Source: Acinetobacter sp. TGL-Y2 (GTDB lineage: Bacteria > Pseudomonadota > Gammaproteobacteria > Pseudomonadales > Moraxellaceae). From it: 64,000 nucleotides of DNA. The stretch spans positions 1,302,001-1,366,000 of the forward strand of contig NZ_CP015110.1 of NCBI RefSeq assembly GCF_001612555.1, in the 5' to 3' direction. The notes under the pieces were generated by a model that searched no databases, had not been told where the DNA came from, and was given only the letters and a program-made list of their open reading frames with translations. Both the position numbers and the translations under genes were made by a program. Positions 1 to 10,369 of the stretch are shown piece by piece; position 1 is the stretch's first letter, and every line of letters begins with the position of its first letter.

Positions 1-24
1 AACTTCAGTATTAATTAAGCTCAT
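1..24 (-). CDS. ahpC: AhpC peroxiredoxin, N-terminal fragment
   Basis: Only the first eight codons lie in the window, on the minus strand, reading MSLINTEV. This matches the very conserved start of the alkyl hydroperoxide reductase subunit C (E. coli begins MSLINTKI). GGAG sits at 31-34, six bases ahead of the ATG at 22-24; a second ATG directly upstream at 25-27 is too close to that site. AhpC is a cytoplasmic 2-Cys peroxidase that reduces H2O2 and organic peroxides using AhpF. The identification rests on eight residues plus a good ribosome site, so it is likely but not certain. Confidence 0.7.
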
Positions 25-567
25 CATTGTCTCCATGATTAAGGATTGTCTTTAATTTCTAATAGAGTATCGAAACTTGTGTTATTGCTGAAACAGTATT
101 TTTACATAACTAGCATCGGAAAAACCGAACTGAGTAATGTGAGAAGTATTCAATTTCACTCAATACAGTCATTTTGTCATTCAACATCAAAGTTATGATT
201 CTTTCATGACAAAAGAAAAGTTAAGAAAAGATCCGTTGTTAAACATGAAGCCATTGGAGTGAGAATTCAAGGGCTGAGTTTAAAAAAGATAGAAAAATAA
301 TGGAAATCAATATCGTGATCGTAGATATATGCGCCATATAACGCTTTTCTAAAGAAAAAAATAAATAAACATCAGTTCGAAATAGGTCAATAGGTCACTA
401 GTTTAATAGAATATTAGAGATGAATTTTCTGAGGATAAAAATCAACAATTAAATGACATGGTGTTAAATGATCTGTTCAGTCTGAGTTTTGTAGGTCAAA
501 GACTATGCCTGTATCTTGTTACAGCGTAAAATAGGCAATTCATCTTTACTTTTAGGGTACGTCATCT
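25..567. other. Intergenic region between ahpC and hrpA
   Basis: About 540 bp of A+T-rich DNA between two divergent genes. It must hold the ahpC promoter (minus strand) and the hrpA promoter. I see no convincing ORF, strong hairpin, tRNA or repeat. An OxyR site would be expected upstream of ahpC from other bacteria, but I cannot point to one with confidence. Confidence 0.6.
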
Positions 568-3500
568 GTGGTAAGTCATTTAAATGTAGATCAATGGGTC
601 ATGGCTCGCGACCGTCATCGTTTAAATCGACTGCGTAAAGGTAAAGATGCAAATCCAAAGCAGTATCAAGAATTATTTGAAAAATCCAATTTAAAAGTCC
701 GTTCACGTCTAGACAGTATTCCCAACATTAAACTGAATCAAGATTTGCCTGTGACCCAATATACAGACAAGTTGATTGAGGCCATTCAGCAGAACCAAGT
801 GGTGATTGTGGCAGGAGAAACGGGTTCAGGTAAGACTACTCAGCTCCCTCAAATTGCAATGCTTGCAGGACGTGGTTTGACTGGAATGATTGGTCATACA
901 CAGCCACGTCGTTTGGCGGCGCGTACAGTCTCTCAGCGAATTTCAGAAGAAGTCGGTCAAAAACTCGGTGAGTCGATCAGTTTTAAAATCCGTTTTAATG
1001 AGCAAGGCTCTCAGGACTCATTGGTGCGTCTAATGACCGATGGGATTCTGCTTGCTGAATTGGGTCATGATCGCTTTTTAACAAAATACGATACGATCAT
1101 TATTGATGAGGCGCATGAGCGCTCACTCAATATCGACTTTATCATGGGCTATTTAAAGCAGCTACTACCCAAACGCCCAGATTTAAAGGTGATCGTGACG
1201 TCTGCGACTTTAGATGTAAATCGCTTTAGTGCTTACTTTAACAATGCCCCGATTTTTGAAGTTGAAGGTCGAAGTTTTCCAGTAGAACTGCGTTATCGAC
1301 CTATTTCAGAAATGAGTATTGTGGGTAGTGATGATGATGAATTTGATGATTTTGAAGAAAATTTACCGCGAGCAGTCGTGCAAGCGGTTGAAGAATGTTT
1401 TCAAGATGCACAAGAAAAAGGGCATCCTGAACACGCGGATATTTTGATTTTTGCCAGTACAGAACTTGAAATTCGAGAACTACAAGAAACCCTACAAAAA
1501 TTTGGTCCAAAACACACCGAAATTTTACCGCTGTATGCTCGACTTGCGATTGCAGAACAGCAACGTATTTTCAATGCAGGTGGTGGTGGACGACGGATTA
1601 TTATTGCCACCAACGTTGCTGAAACCGCACTGACGGTTCCGAATATTCGTTATGTGATTGATAGTGGTTTTGCACGTATTTCACGTTATAGCTATCGTTC
1701 ACGGGTACAACGTCTGCCAATCGAGGCGATTTCACAAGCCGCAGCCAATCAGCGTAAAGGGCGCTGTGGTCGTATTGCACCCGGTGTCTGTATTCGTCTG
1801 TATAGTGAAGATGACTTTTTAGGCCGTCCTGAGTTTACTGAACCTGAAATTAAACGAACCAATTTGGCATCCGTTATTTTACAGATGCAAAGTTTGAACT
1901 TAGGTTCGCTTGAAGATTTCGATTTCATTGAGCCACCTGATCACCGTTTGGTGAATGATGGTCGTAAGCTTTTGATTGAATTGGGTGCAATGAGTGAGAA
2001 GAAAGCGCCGCAGTCAAATCAATCGATTGAAAGTAAGAGCAATGAAAAAGTTGAAAAAGAGAATCCTCCCTCTCAACCTGCGGTGAAAAAAAATGCACCT
2101 CCGCAAAGTCGGGATACCTTAACCAAAATTGGTCAACTCATGGCGAAGATGCCGATTGATCCGCGCTTAGCTCGAATGATTTTGGGTGGGGCGCATTTTG
2201 GGGTATTGAATGAAGTCTTAATTATCGTCTCGGCTTTGGCAGTGCAAGATCCCCGTGAGCGTCCTGCAGACAAGCAAATGCAGGCAGATCAAAAACATGC
2301 ATTGTTTAAAGAAGGTGAATCTGACTTTTTATTTTATATAAAGTTATGGGAAACCTTGCAGCAAAACCGTGAAACGATGAATGAAAATAAACGTCGTAAT
2401 TTTGCACGGCAGCATTTTTTAAGTTGGCTTCGTATACGTGAATGGAAGAAAACCCATGAGCAATTGACTGAGCTGGCGGAAGGTTTAAAACTCTCTTTTA
2501 ACAGTAAAGCGGCGAATTATGAAAACTTGCATCGGGCTTTACTGACAGGGCTGTTGTCTTTTATTGCCAATAAAACGGATGAACGTAATGTGTTTATGGC
2601 AGTGCGTCAGCAAAAAGCACGTATTTTCCCTGCTTCAACTTTGCATAAAAGCAACATACCTTGGGTGATGGCATTTGAGATGGTTGAAACATCTCAAGTG
2701 TATTTAAGAACGCTAGCGAAGATTGAACCAGAATGGATTTTGCTCGCGGCAGGTGATTTGCTGAAGCATCATTATTTTGAGCCGCATTGGTCGAAAAAAG
2801 CCGGTGTGGTCAATGCTTATGATCAAATCTCGCTATTTGGATTGATCGTTCAACCGAAACTTTTGATGAATTATGAGAAAGTTGATCAAGAGGCGGCACA
2901 TGAAATTTTCCTTCGAGATGCTTTAACGACGGGTAATTTGGGTATTACACCTCCATTTTTAAAGCACAATTTATTGAAACTTGAAGAAGTTGAGCGGGTA
3001 GAGGATAAATTGCGTCGACGCGATTTGGTGGTCGATGAAGAAACGATTTATCAGTTTTATGCATCGAAAGTGCCTGAAGATGTAGCAAGTCGTCGAAGTT
3101 TTGAAGACTGGCGCGCAACGGTTGAACCTAGCGAGCCGCGTTATTTATATATAGAAGAAGATTCGCTGTGGATGGATGACCGTCCGACTACACAACAATT
3201 TCCAGACTATTTGCATAATGGAGGATTGCGTTTAGCGGCAAGCTATCGTTTTGATCCAAGTCACGATGAAGACGGTGCAACGGTTAAGATTCCAATTCAA
3301 GCGCTGGCTCAAGTCGATGAAAATATCTGGTCATGGGGTATTCCAGGTTGGCGTCAGGATTTGATCGAAGCTTTACTGAAAGCGCTTCCTAAAGACAAGC
3401 GTCGAAATCTGGTGCCGATACCAGATACTGCGCGCAAGCTCATCAAAGGCATTGATGCAGTCCATTTAAATCAGCATATTTTTTGTTATTTAGGTTTTGC

Positions 3501-4530
3501 TTTACGAGGCGAGCAAATTTCTGAAAAGGATTTTTCATTCGATCGTATTGAAGATTATTTACGACCGCTGATTCGAGTGATTGATGAAAAAGGCAAACTG
3601 ATTGAAAAAGGTCGTGATCTGACAGAGCTCAAAGCGCGTTGCCGTGCAGAGACACACAGTCCAGTCAAACAGTTGAAAGGTGAATTTAGCATTTTCCCAG
3701 AAAAGTTCGTCTTTGAAGCTTCTCAAAAAGTGACGGGTGTGGTGGTCAAACAGTACCAAGCCTTGGTGGCCACGAAGAAGTTTTCAGAACTTGATGCTAA
3801 AGATGAATCTGGCGTGGTGATTCAGACCTTTAATGATCAAAGTGAAGCGATTTTACAGCATCGAGAAGGTGTGATTCGTCTGGTGCATATGCAATTGGGG
3901 GATTTAATTCGTCAGTTGAAAAAGCAAATTTCTAGACCAATGGCGCTGGCATATTCACCGCTGGGCGATAAGGCCAAACTTGAACAAATGCTGGTGTATG
4001 CGACCTTACAGATGTCGATTACAGATTTACCCATCAATGAATATGAGTACCAAAATCTACTTGTAAAAGTCAAGAAAGAGTTTTTAACTCACGGTCAGGA
4101 CACCCTAAAAATCATGAGTGATATTTATATCCAGTGGCAACAGATTCGTCAGCAACTTTTGGTGCTTAATCAAAATATTTATGCCAAAAATATAGATGAT
4201 ATGGAAGATCAGCTCGATCTGATGGATTTATCTCAATTCGTTTATACCAAGCCTGTGGATGTGTGGATGGAATTTCCACGCTATCTGAAGGCACTCTTGA
4301 TGCGTTTAGAACGGTTGTCGCATAATTTACAACGCGATGATGATGCGATTCAACAAGTCGACCCGTGGATGGATAAATTGTTTAAGTTTGAGAAAGAGCC
4401 GCGCATGAAAGAGGTTTATTTTATGGTGGAAGAACTGCGTATCTCATTGTTCTCACAACCAATGAAAACCAAAATGCCAATTTCTCCGACCCGTATACAA
4501 AAAGTATGGGAACGTCTCGGAATCAGTTAA
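568..4530 (+). CDS. hrpA: ATP-dependent RNA helicase HrpA
   Basis: A DEAH-box (DExH superfamily 2) RNA helicase of 1320 residues, the usual HrpA size of about 1300. Walker A GETGSGKT is at residues 83-90 and DEAH at 180-183; the C-terminal half matches the long HrpA-specific region (DUF3418). In E. coli HrpA acts in mRNA processing and in rescue of stalled ribosomes. The GTG at 568 opens the frame; an in-frame ATG at 601 (residue 12) is an alternative start and neither has a strong ribosome site. A Lys/Ser/Pro/Gln-rich low-complexity linker at about residues 478-515 separates the helicase core from the rest. The gene stands alone, with the KAS III-like gene 48 bp downstream on the same strand. 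Confidence 0.95.
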   Translation: MVSHLNVDQWVMARDRHRLNRLRKGKDANPKQYQELFEKSNLKVRSRLDSIPNIKLNQDLPVTQYTDKLIEAIQQNQVVIVAGETGSGKTTQLPQIAMLAGRGLTGMIGHTQPRRLAARTVSQRISEEVGQKLGESISFKIRFNEQGSQDSLVRLMTDGILLAELGHDRFLTKYDTIIIDEAHERSLNIDFIMGYLKQLLPKRPDLKVIVTSATLDVNRFSAYFNNAPIFEVEGRSFPVELRYRPISEMSIVGSDDDEFDDFEENLPRAVVQAVEECFQDAQEKGHPEHADILIFASTELEIRELQETLQKFGPKHTEILPLYARLAIAEQQRIFNAGGGGRRIIIATNVAETALTVPNIRYVIDSGFARISRYSYRSRVQRLPIEAISQAAANQRKGRCGRIAPGVCIRLYSEDDFLGRPEFTEPEIKRTNLASVILQMQSLNLGSLEDFDFIEPPDHRLVNDGRKLLIELGAMSEKKAPQSNQSIESKSNEKVEKENPPSQPAVKKNAPPQSRDTLTKIGQLMAKMPIDPRLARMILGGAHFGVLNEVLIIVSALAVQDPRERPADKQMQADQKHALFKEGESDFLFYIKLWETLQQNRETMNENKRRNFARQHFLSWLRIREWKKTHEQLTELAEGLKLSFNSKAANYENLHRALLTGLLSFIANKTDERNVFMAVRQQKARIFPASTLHKSNIPWVMAFEMVETSQVYLRTLAKIEPEWILLAAGDLLKHHYFEPHWSKKAGVVNAYDQISLFGLIVQPKLLMNYEKVDQEAAHEIFLRDALTTGNLGITPPFLKHNLLKLEEVERVEDKLRRRDLVVDEETIYQFYASKVPEDVASRRSFEDWRATVEPSEPRYLYIEEDSLWMDDRPTTQQFPDYLHNGGLRLAASYRFDPSHDEDGATVKIPIQALAQVDENIWSWGIPGWRQDLIEALLKALPKDKRRNLVPIPDTARKLIKGIDAVHLNQHIFCYLGFALRGEQISEKDFSFDRIEDYLRPLIRVIDEKGKLIEKGRDLTELKARCRAETHSPVKQLKGEFSIFPEKFVFEASQKVTGVVVKQYQALVATKKFSELDAKDESGVVIQTFNDQSEAILQHREGVIRLVHMQLGDLIRQLKKQISRPMALAYSPLGDKAKLEQMLVYATLQMSITDLPINEYEYQNLLVKVKKEFLTHGQDTLKIMSDIYIQWQQIRQQLLVLNQNIYAKNIDDMEDQLDLMDLSQFVYTKPVDVWMEFPRYLKALLMRLERLSHNLQRDDDAIQQVDPWMDKLFKFEKEPRMKEVYFMVEELRISLFSQPMKTKMPISPTRIQKVWERLGIS

Positions 4531-4578
4531 TATAGCGTGAGTTTTTGAAATTCAAGTGAATTTAAGAAGGAGTTTTAC

Positions 4579-5694
4579 ATGGGCATTCGTATTACAGGTA
4601 CTGGCTTGTATCATCCCACTGAAGTTGTGACCAATGAAGAGTTAGTTGAAAGTTTAAATGCTTATGTAGAAAAGTTTAATCTTGAAAATGCTGAAAAGAT
4701 TGCAGCAGGCGAAATTGAAGCGCGCCGTGGTTCGAGCGCTGAATTTATTGAAAAAGCCTCTGGTGTCAAAGCACGTTATGTAGTTGAAAAATCAGGTGTG
4801 CTTGATCCGAACCGTTTACGTCCAAACTTATCTGAACGCAGTAATGACGAGCTTTCACTGCAAGCGGAGTGGGGTGTGATTGCCGCAAAACAAGCGATGG
4901 ACAATGCAGGGGTGACTGCAGAGGATATCGATGTGGTGATATTGGCCTGTTCAAATTTACAACGAGCCTATCCTGCAGTTGCCATTGAGATTCAAACGGC
5001 TTTGGGTATTCAGGGCTATGCTTATGACATGAATGTCGCGTGTTCAGCGGCGACTTTCGGTTTAAAACAAGCTTATGATGCGATTAAATGTGGCGCACGC
5101 CGTGTGCTCTTGGTCAATGTCGAAATCACATCGGGTCATACAGACTATCGCTCACGTGATTGTCACTTTATTTTTGGTGATGTTGCGACAGCATCGATTA
5201 TTGAAGATACAGAAACCAAAACAGGTTTTGAAATTATAGATACACAGTTGTTTACTCAGTTCTCAAACAATATTCGCAATAACTTTGGCTTCTTGAATTT
5301 TAGTGAGAATGCGACAGCAGACGACAAACAATTCCGTCAAGATGGACGTAAAGTGTTTAAAGAAGTTTGTCCATTGGTTGCAAAAATGATTAGCAAGCAA
5401 CTTGAAAAGAATCAGATTGAACCGACCAATGTGAAGCGTTTTTGGTTACATCAAGCCAATGCCAGCATGAATGAGCTGATTTTAAAATTAGTCGTGGGTA
5501 AGGCGGCAGCAGAAGCAGATCCTGCACTTGTACCGATTATTTTAGATGAGTTTGCCAATACCTCATCTGCAGGTGTGATCATTGCGTTGCATCGTACCGC
5601 GGATCAAGTGAACGATGGCGAGTATGGCGTACTGTGTTCATTCGGCGCGGGCTACTCAGTGGGTTCAATTCTTGTGCAAAAACGTGTCGCTTAA
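4579..5694 (+). CDS. Beta-ketoacyl-ACP synthase III-like protein (FabH family)
   Basis: A 371-residue thiolase-fold condensing enzyme. The Cys-His-Asn triad of KAS III enzymes is visible: Cys155 in the NVACSAAT motif, His291 in LHQAN and Asn327 in NTSSAG, followed by a C-terminal GAGYSVGS loop. It is about 50 residues longer than classic FabH (about 317), with an N-terminal insertion at roughly residues 25-60, as in the longer FabH-like proteins of Acinetobacter and Pseudomonas. KAS III enzymes start fatty-acid synthesis by condensing acyl-CoA with malonyl-ACP; the acyl donor here is unknown. A strong AAGGAG ribosome site precedes the ATG. The next gene, a lipid acyltransferase, begins 41 bp downstream, so the two are likely co-transcribed. 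Confidence 0.88.
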   Translation: MGIRITGTGLYHPTEVVTNEELVESLNAYVEKFNLENAEKIAAGEIEARRGSSAEFIEKASGVKARYVVEKSGVLDPNRLRPNLSERSNDELSLQAEWGVIAAKQAMDNAGVTAEDIDVVILACSNLQRAYPAVAIEIQTALGIQGYAYDMNVACSAATFGLKQAYDAIKCGARRVLLVNVEITSGHTDYRSRDCHFIFGDVATASIIEDTETKTGFEIIDTQLFTQFSNNIRNNFGFLNFSENATADDKQFRQDGRKVFKEVCPLVAKMISKQLEKNQIEPTNVKRFWLHQANASMNELILKLVVGKAAAEADPALVPIILDEFANTSSAGVIIALHRTADQVNDGEYGVLCSFGAGYSVGSILVQKRVA

Positions 5695-5735
5695 TCATTG
5701 ATACGTAAAAGCATATTTTAAAAAAGTAGACCAAC

Positions 5736-6515
5736 ATGACTAAAAAAGCGTTGCAAATCCAGCATAACTCGAAAATGATTCGACTCGGCAGTGCCTTGCA
5801 ACGCTTTTACTTTCAGCCGACTTTCTTAGGTACTGAATATATTGATGCGCAAAAGCCTGCAATGTACGTGGGTAATCACACCATTTATGGTGTTTTAGAT
5901 TCACCCGTTCTCATCGATTATTTATTTACTGAACATAAAATTGCCATTGTCAGCTTGGGTGATCATTTGCATTTTAAAGTGCCATTTTGGCGCGATCTGG
6001 TTAAAAAAATGGGTGCAGTAGATGGTTTGCAAGAATATGCTCAAGAGGTAATGCAGCAGGGATATTCGCTGTTGGTTTTCCCTGGCGGTGGTCGTGAAGT
6101 AGTCAAGCGTAAAGGTGAGGAATATCAGCTGATTTGGAAAGAGCGTTATGGTTTTCTAAAATTAGCAAAAGCGTATAATTATGACATTGCACCCTTTGTC
6201 GCATTGGGTGGTGATGATGTGTATGACTTGGCTTATGATGCCAACGCACTTTTAGAGCAAACATGGTTCAAGAAAGTGTTGAGTGTACCCATAATTGGTC
6301 AATGGTTAAGACAGGGTGAGATGATTCCATCGATCCCTACAAATATCATTCCCAAACGTATTCCTTTTTATTTTAAATTTCTAGAACGCATGAACTTGAA
6401 TGACTTTCACACGGATGATCTGAGCTTATTTCGTGACGAAATTCAGCAACAGTTGTATCAGGGCATTGCGGATTTAAAACAAATACGAGATCAAAGCACT
6501 GAAAAGAGTGACTGA
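5736..6515 (+). CDS. Phospholipid/glycerol acyltransferase-like protein
   Basis: 259 residues of the membrane-associated acyltransferase superfamily. Near residue 48 it carries NHTIYGVLD, and near residue 115 FPGGGREV, the pattern of the DGAT2/TMEM68-like branch rather than PlsC, where His and Asp are four residues apart. Such enzymes move an acyl chain from acyl-CoA or acyl-ACP onto a lipid hydroxyl at the inner membrane. It follows a KAS III-like gene with 41 bp between them, which suggests a joint role in lipid or wax-ester-type metabolism. The exact substrate cannot be read from the sequence. A rho-independent terminator follows at 6684. Confidence 0.8.
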   Translation: MTKKALQIQHNSKMIRLGSALQRFYFQPTFLGTEYIDAQKPAMYVGNHTIYGVLDSPVLIDYLFTEHKIAIVSLGDHLHFKVPFWRDLVKKMGAVDGLQEYAQEVMQQGYSLLVFPGGGREVVKRKGEEYQLIWKERYGFLKLAKAYNYDIAPFVALGGDDVYDLAYDANALLEQTWFKKVLSVPIIGQWLRQGEMIPSIPTNIIPKRIPFYFKFLERMNLNDFHTDDLSLFRDEIQQQLYQGIADLKQIRDQSTEKSD

Positions 6516-6683
6516 TTGTATAGTTAAGCTAAATGAGCGTGTTTAATGTGTAGTAGCGCTAAAAAATTATTTAATATATTTAAATTAAGTGGTTGAATAT
6601 ATTGGTGTTAAATAAATAAATAAAAATAATTCATATTTTGCTAAAATAATGTATAGTGATTCTGTACTCGAATAAGTTTACTA

Positions 6684-6720
6684 AGCCCGAAGAATATACT
6701 CCTCTTCGGGCTTTTTTTTT
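6684..6720 (+). terminator. Rho-independent terminator
   Basis: A perfect 10-bp stem (AGCCCGAAGA / TCTTCGGGCT) with a short loop is followed by a run of T. It ends the hrpA/KAS III/acyltransferase direction; the pirin gene converges from the other side. A TATAGT hexamer at 6652-6657 just upstream leaves room for a very short independent transcript. Confidence 0.9.
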
Positions 6721-6746
6721 AAACATTAAATGCTGCTCAGGACATC

Positions 6747-7748
6747 TTAAAGCGACTCAGGATGTTCGATTTCCTGACCTTTTTTATAGCTGGCAAAGCG
6801 AGCTTGTTCTCTTGGTAAGACGGGTGCAGCAGAGTCCCATGGCCAAGGTCCAAAATGAGTTTTACGATATCGCGCAAAGGCTGTGTTTAGTTCTTCGTCA
6901 GAGTTCAGTACAAATGGACCGCGCATCGCAACAGGTGCACCAATGGGTTCACCTTCAAGCCATAAGATTTTCGCCCGTTGTGAGGTGTTTTTGAGCTTAA
7001 TCTCAACATCAGCTTTGAGCTCAACCAAATGCTTAAATTCAATGGGCTGATCTTCTATATACAGTTCAGGGCCTTCATAAAAATAGGCAAAACGTGTAGA
7101 GGTTGAAGTGGTCGCGGGTATAATCAGCTCTGCATTAGGATCTAAGTCAATCATATAAATATTGACGCGATGTTCTGGTGCTGCTGCCCATGAATGTGGT
7201 GGTCTTGAAATCGCATAGGTTTGTTTGAAGCGACCTGAGATCACGCGAACATCTGCTTTAAAACCATTTGAGTCGGTTTCATACACGTGTGGAATCTGCT
7301 CACGCCACATCATTTTGTAGTCGGCATCTTGTTTTTTTTCATCTGGTGATGAGTTGAACCATATTTGAAACAGTTCAAACGGATTTTCTTGATCTTGATG
7401 TAAGAGTGGGAACATTTCACAGTGTTCAACACCATTGCCTGTACTGAGCCATTGCACGTCACCCGCTGCATAACGACCGCTATTGCCTAGCGAGTCAAAA
7501 TGATCCACATAACCACGCTCAACTAAAGTAATGGTTTCAAAACCAGTATGGGGGTGTTCTGGGAAACCTGGCACAACATCACCGTAGTACATACGATAGG
7601 GTTTATCTGGAGTTGAGGGTTTGCTTGGACCCAATTGATCATTGCCTTCAGGATAATAATCAATATGATGGGCAGTGAATAAAAACGGGTCTTTTAAATC
7701 TAGACGAAATTCAATGGCTTGAATATTATAAATATGCGGATGGCTCAT
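6747..7748 (-). CDS. Pirin family protein (cupin)
   Basis: 333 residues of the pirin-like bicupin family. The metal site is visible: the two His of PEHPHTGFET (near residue 66) and the His/Glu of GVEHCEMF (near residue 110). Pirins bind Fe(II); some have quercetin 2,3-dioxygenase activity and others act as redox-linked regulators, so the activity here is open. The frame extends to a TTG at 7760, but GGAG lies six bases before the ATG at 7746-7748, so the start MSHPHIYN is chosen. Transcribed alone and divergently from the SDR gene. Confidence 0.88.
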   Translation of the reverse strand: MSHPHIYNIQAIEFRLDLKDPFLFTAHHIDYYPEGNDQLGPSKPSTPDKPYRMYYGDVVPGFPEHPHTGFETITLVERGYVDHFDSLGNSGRYAAGDVQWLSTGNGVEHCEMFPLLHQDQENPFELFQIWFNSSPDEKKQDADYKMMWREQIPHVYETDSNGFKADVRVISGRFKQTYAISRPPHSWAAAPEHRVNIYMIDLDPNAELIIPATTSTSTRFAYFYEGPELYIEDQPIEFKHLVELKADVEIKLKNTSQRAKILWLEGEPIGAPVAMRGPFVLNSDEELNTAFARYRKTHFGPWPWDSAAPVLPREQARFASYKKGQEIEHPESL

Positions 7749-8103
7749 TTGGTTCTCCAATAATCACTTAGCAAGGACGTGCAAAGCATTATTTATTCAA
7801 ATTGTTATGAGCTTGATTGAAGCATATATTGCATATATAGATAAGTCTTGAATCTAGAAAAGACTGTTGCAAAATTGGTTTAATAGAAAAATGGCGTAAA
7901 TTGCAAGACCAAAATTTTGAGTTAAATTGTTATATTTAAATGGCTTATGTAGATGAATAGTCAAGATTCAAAAAAAAGTGCAAAAAGAAATAGCAAAATC
8001 TGATGTTCAGCGACTTCGGGGTTCAAAATCATATTTTGAGTTTCAGACTTTCTTTTGTACAGTGGTGTTGAACATTGCTGAATAATTAAAAGATGAGGGA
8101 AGT
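7749..8103. other. Intergenic region between divergent pirin and SDR genes
   Basis: About 355 bp, A+T-rich, holding the two divergent promoters. No ORF, strong hairpin or repeat is visible to me. A ribosome-binding GAGGGAAGT lies just ahead of the SDR start. Confidence 0.6.
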
Positions 8104-8931
8104 ATGTCGCTAAAAGGAAAAACAATATTTATTACGGGTGCCAGTCGCGGCATTGGACGAGAGATTGCTTTAAAAGCAGCCCAAGATGGTGCAAATATTG
8201 TGATTGCAGCCAAAACCATAACAGAACATCCAAAATTAGGCGGAACAATTTACTCTGTTGCCGAAGAAATTGAAAAAAAGGGGGGGAGCGCACTTCCGAT
8301 TCAGTTGGATGTTCGTGATCAAATTGCTGTAGCCGCTGCGATGAAGCAAGCCGCGGATCATTTTGGCGGAATAGATATTTTGATTAACAATGCAGGTGCA
8401 ATTAATTTAAACGGGGTGGAAAGCTTAGATCCGAATCGATTTGATTTGATGTATCAAGTCAATACCCGCGCTGTTATGGTATGTAGTCAGGCGGCATTGC
8501 CTTATTTAAAGCAAAGCAACAATCCGCATATTATTAGTTTATCCCCTCCATTAAACTTAAAAGAATCTTGGTTTGCTGTGCATGCGCCGTACACGATCAG
8601 TAAATATGGCATGAGTATGCTGACGATTGGCATGAATCAAGAATTTGCCTCTTATGGTATAAGTGTTAATTCGCTTTGGCCGAGAACCATAATTGCCACA
8701 GCTGCGATCGAATTTTCATTGGGAGGTCGTGAGTTATTTAGTAAAGCGCGTACACCAGCAATTATGGCAGATGCAGCTTATGCCATTATGAACAGTCAAA
8801 ATCGTGCTTTGACAGGAAGATTACTTATAGATGAAGAAATCCTAAGTGAATTTGGCGAAACTGATTTTGAAAAATACCGTGTTGAATCATCTGATGATGA
8901 ATTGATGGTCGATCTTTTTGTGGATCCTTAA
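8104..8931 (+). CDS. Short-chain dehydrogenase/reductase (HSDL2-like)
   Basis: 275-residue SDR with the NAD(P)-binding TGASRGIG motif at about residues 11-18, the structural NNAG motif at about residue 96, and catalytic Ser (ISLSPP) and Tyr-x-x-x-Lys (YTISK). The early KTITEHPKLGGTI segment is typical of the HSDL2-like group, which in eukaryotes is peroxisomal and linked to lipid metabolism. The oxidised substrate is not known. Monocistronic: a terminator follows at 8946. Confidence 0.88.
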   Translation: MSLKGKTIFITGASRGIGREIALKAAQDGANIVIAAKTITEHPKLGGTIYSVAEEIEKKGGSALPIQLDVRDQIAVAAAMKQAADHFGGIDILINNAGAINLNGVESLDPNRFDLMYQVNTRAVMVCSQAALPYLKQSNNPHIISLSPPLNLKESWFAVHAPYTISKYGMSMLTIGMNQEFASYGISVNSLWPRTIIATAAIEFSLGGRELFSKARTPAIMADAAYAIMNSQNRALTGRLLIDEEILSEFGETDFEKYRVESSDDELMVDLFVDP

Positions 8932-8945
8932 CAAATGATGACTTA

Positions 8946-8971
8946 AGAGCCCCGATATGGGGCTTTTTTTT
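8946..8971 (+). terminator. Rho-independent terminator after the SDR gene
   Basis: Stem AGCCCC / GGGGCT with a four-base loop (GATA region), followed by eight T. Confidence 0.88.
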
Positions 8972-9049
8972 ACAATGAGGGAAAGTATAAACTTAAACAA
9001 AAAAAGGTCATAGCATCCCTAGATGATATGACCTATTCAAGCATAAAAA

Positions 9050-9867
9050 TTAGCTTTTAGCAGAATAACGTGTTGATTTAACTTGATAAGAGTCGATGGC
9101 TAGAATATACTGATTCAACACATTTTTACGCTGTTCATTGGTTGGATGGCTGGACAAAAAGGTGGGGGATTTTGAATCAATTTCTTTTTTTACTAAATTC
9201 GCTTCGAATTTCTCCCAGAAGGTCACAGTTGACTTATGGTCAAAACCTGCACGAACCATCAAATCTAGCCCAATAAGATCAGCTTCCTCTTCAAGATGGC
9301 GACTATGTGGCAGAGTCACACCATAGTTTCCGCTTAAACCACTTGCAAAGCCCAATGCATAACCCGCACCCATGGTTGCACCCAAAAGACTTAGGTTGGT
9401 TGCTGCATATATCGATGCTTTCTCACGACTATGGCCACGAATTACATGTGCCATTTCGTGTGAAATCAGAGTTGCCAGTTCATCATCGGTTAAATTTTCA
9501 AACATATAAATGGCGGTGTTGACAACAATCTGACCACTTGGAAAAGAATGTGCATTGGGTTTGCTACTGAGATTGCCGTTAATTTTCCAATTCATTTTTT
9601 TTCTATTGCCGGCTAAGTAATCATTCGCATGGGGAATCAAGCGCGCCATGATGTTGTCTAAGCGAGGGTCGACTAAATACACTGATTTACTTTTGGCTTT
9701 TTTCTCAAATTTATTAAAATTGCGATCCGCCGCTTTATTCCACGCAGATTCTGGAATAATCATGAGTTGTTTACGTTCAGAGCCTACAGTGCCCATAGAT
9801 GTCGTACTTACACATCCACTGAAAGTGATTGCTATAAATGTTAGTACGCCACTAGTGAAAGACTTCA
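9050..9867 (-). CDS. M48 family metalloprotease, lipoprotein
   Basis: 272-residue zinc peptidase of the M48 (Ste24/HtpX/LoiP/BepA) class. A signal peptide ends in a lipobox (FSGC), so it should be lipid-anchored at the periplasmic face of a membrane. The zinc motif HEMAH is visible, with the third ligand in the downstream EEEADLIG helix. Relatives (LoiP, YcaL) take part in envelope protein quality control. The frame opens with a GTG at 9872-9874, but AAAGGTG is better placed for the ATG at 9865-9867, which is chosen here. Transcribed away from cysS. Confidence 0.88.
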
Positions 9868-10197
9868 TAAACACCTTTTAAATGATAATTAAAATCAGTC
9901 AATTTTATGGTGGTTAATAGAAACTGATTTTATTGTGTGTTAATTATTCAATGTTAAGTTAAATTAAACAAACTTTATTTTTATTATTAATTTGATTAAA
10001 TTAATATTTTTTGAGTTAAATTGTGACATGTGGCACATTATCATAAATAAATATTTTTATTTTAATTTTTTTTAATCATATTTTTCGAAATCACTAATAA
10101 TATTTAAGTTGTTGATAATATTTAAAATAATTAAATTTTGCGCGTTTTCTGTATAAACTGATCCTGATCAAGTATTCATAAGTCATATAATGTAAAC

Positions 10198-10287
10198 TCC
10201 GGTTTTACTAATTTTGATATTTATCGGGTATATCTGTTGTATTGTGTGGAAGTAGTTGGTTATTTGTATAACCAGCTGTTTTTTTTA
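10198..10287 (+). ncRNA. Candidate small RNA ending in a rho-independent terminator
   Basis: TATAAT at 10186-10191 is a perfect -10 hexamer, though no good -35 is seen. About 65 bp further on, AGTTGGTTAT (10254-10263) pairs with ATAACCAGCT (10268-10277, one G:U) and is followed by a run of T. No ORF lies in between and both flanking genes are far away, so a roughly 90-nt independent transcript is a reasonable reading. The start point is inferred. Confidence 0.35.
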
Positions 10288-10369
10288 TTAAATCGATATT
10301 TGTATTATTTTATAGAGAAAATTTAAAGTTAAAAAAGAAAAAGATTATTATTTATACCCATAAATTTTG

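Noticed and set aside
5736..6515. Abnormal catalytic spacing in the acyltransferase (His and Asp six residues apart)
   Set aside because: The NHxxxGxxD form belongs to the DGAT2/TMEM68-like branch and is not a defect.
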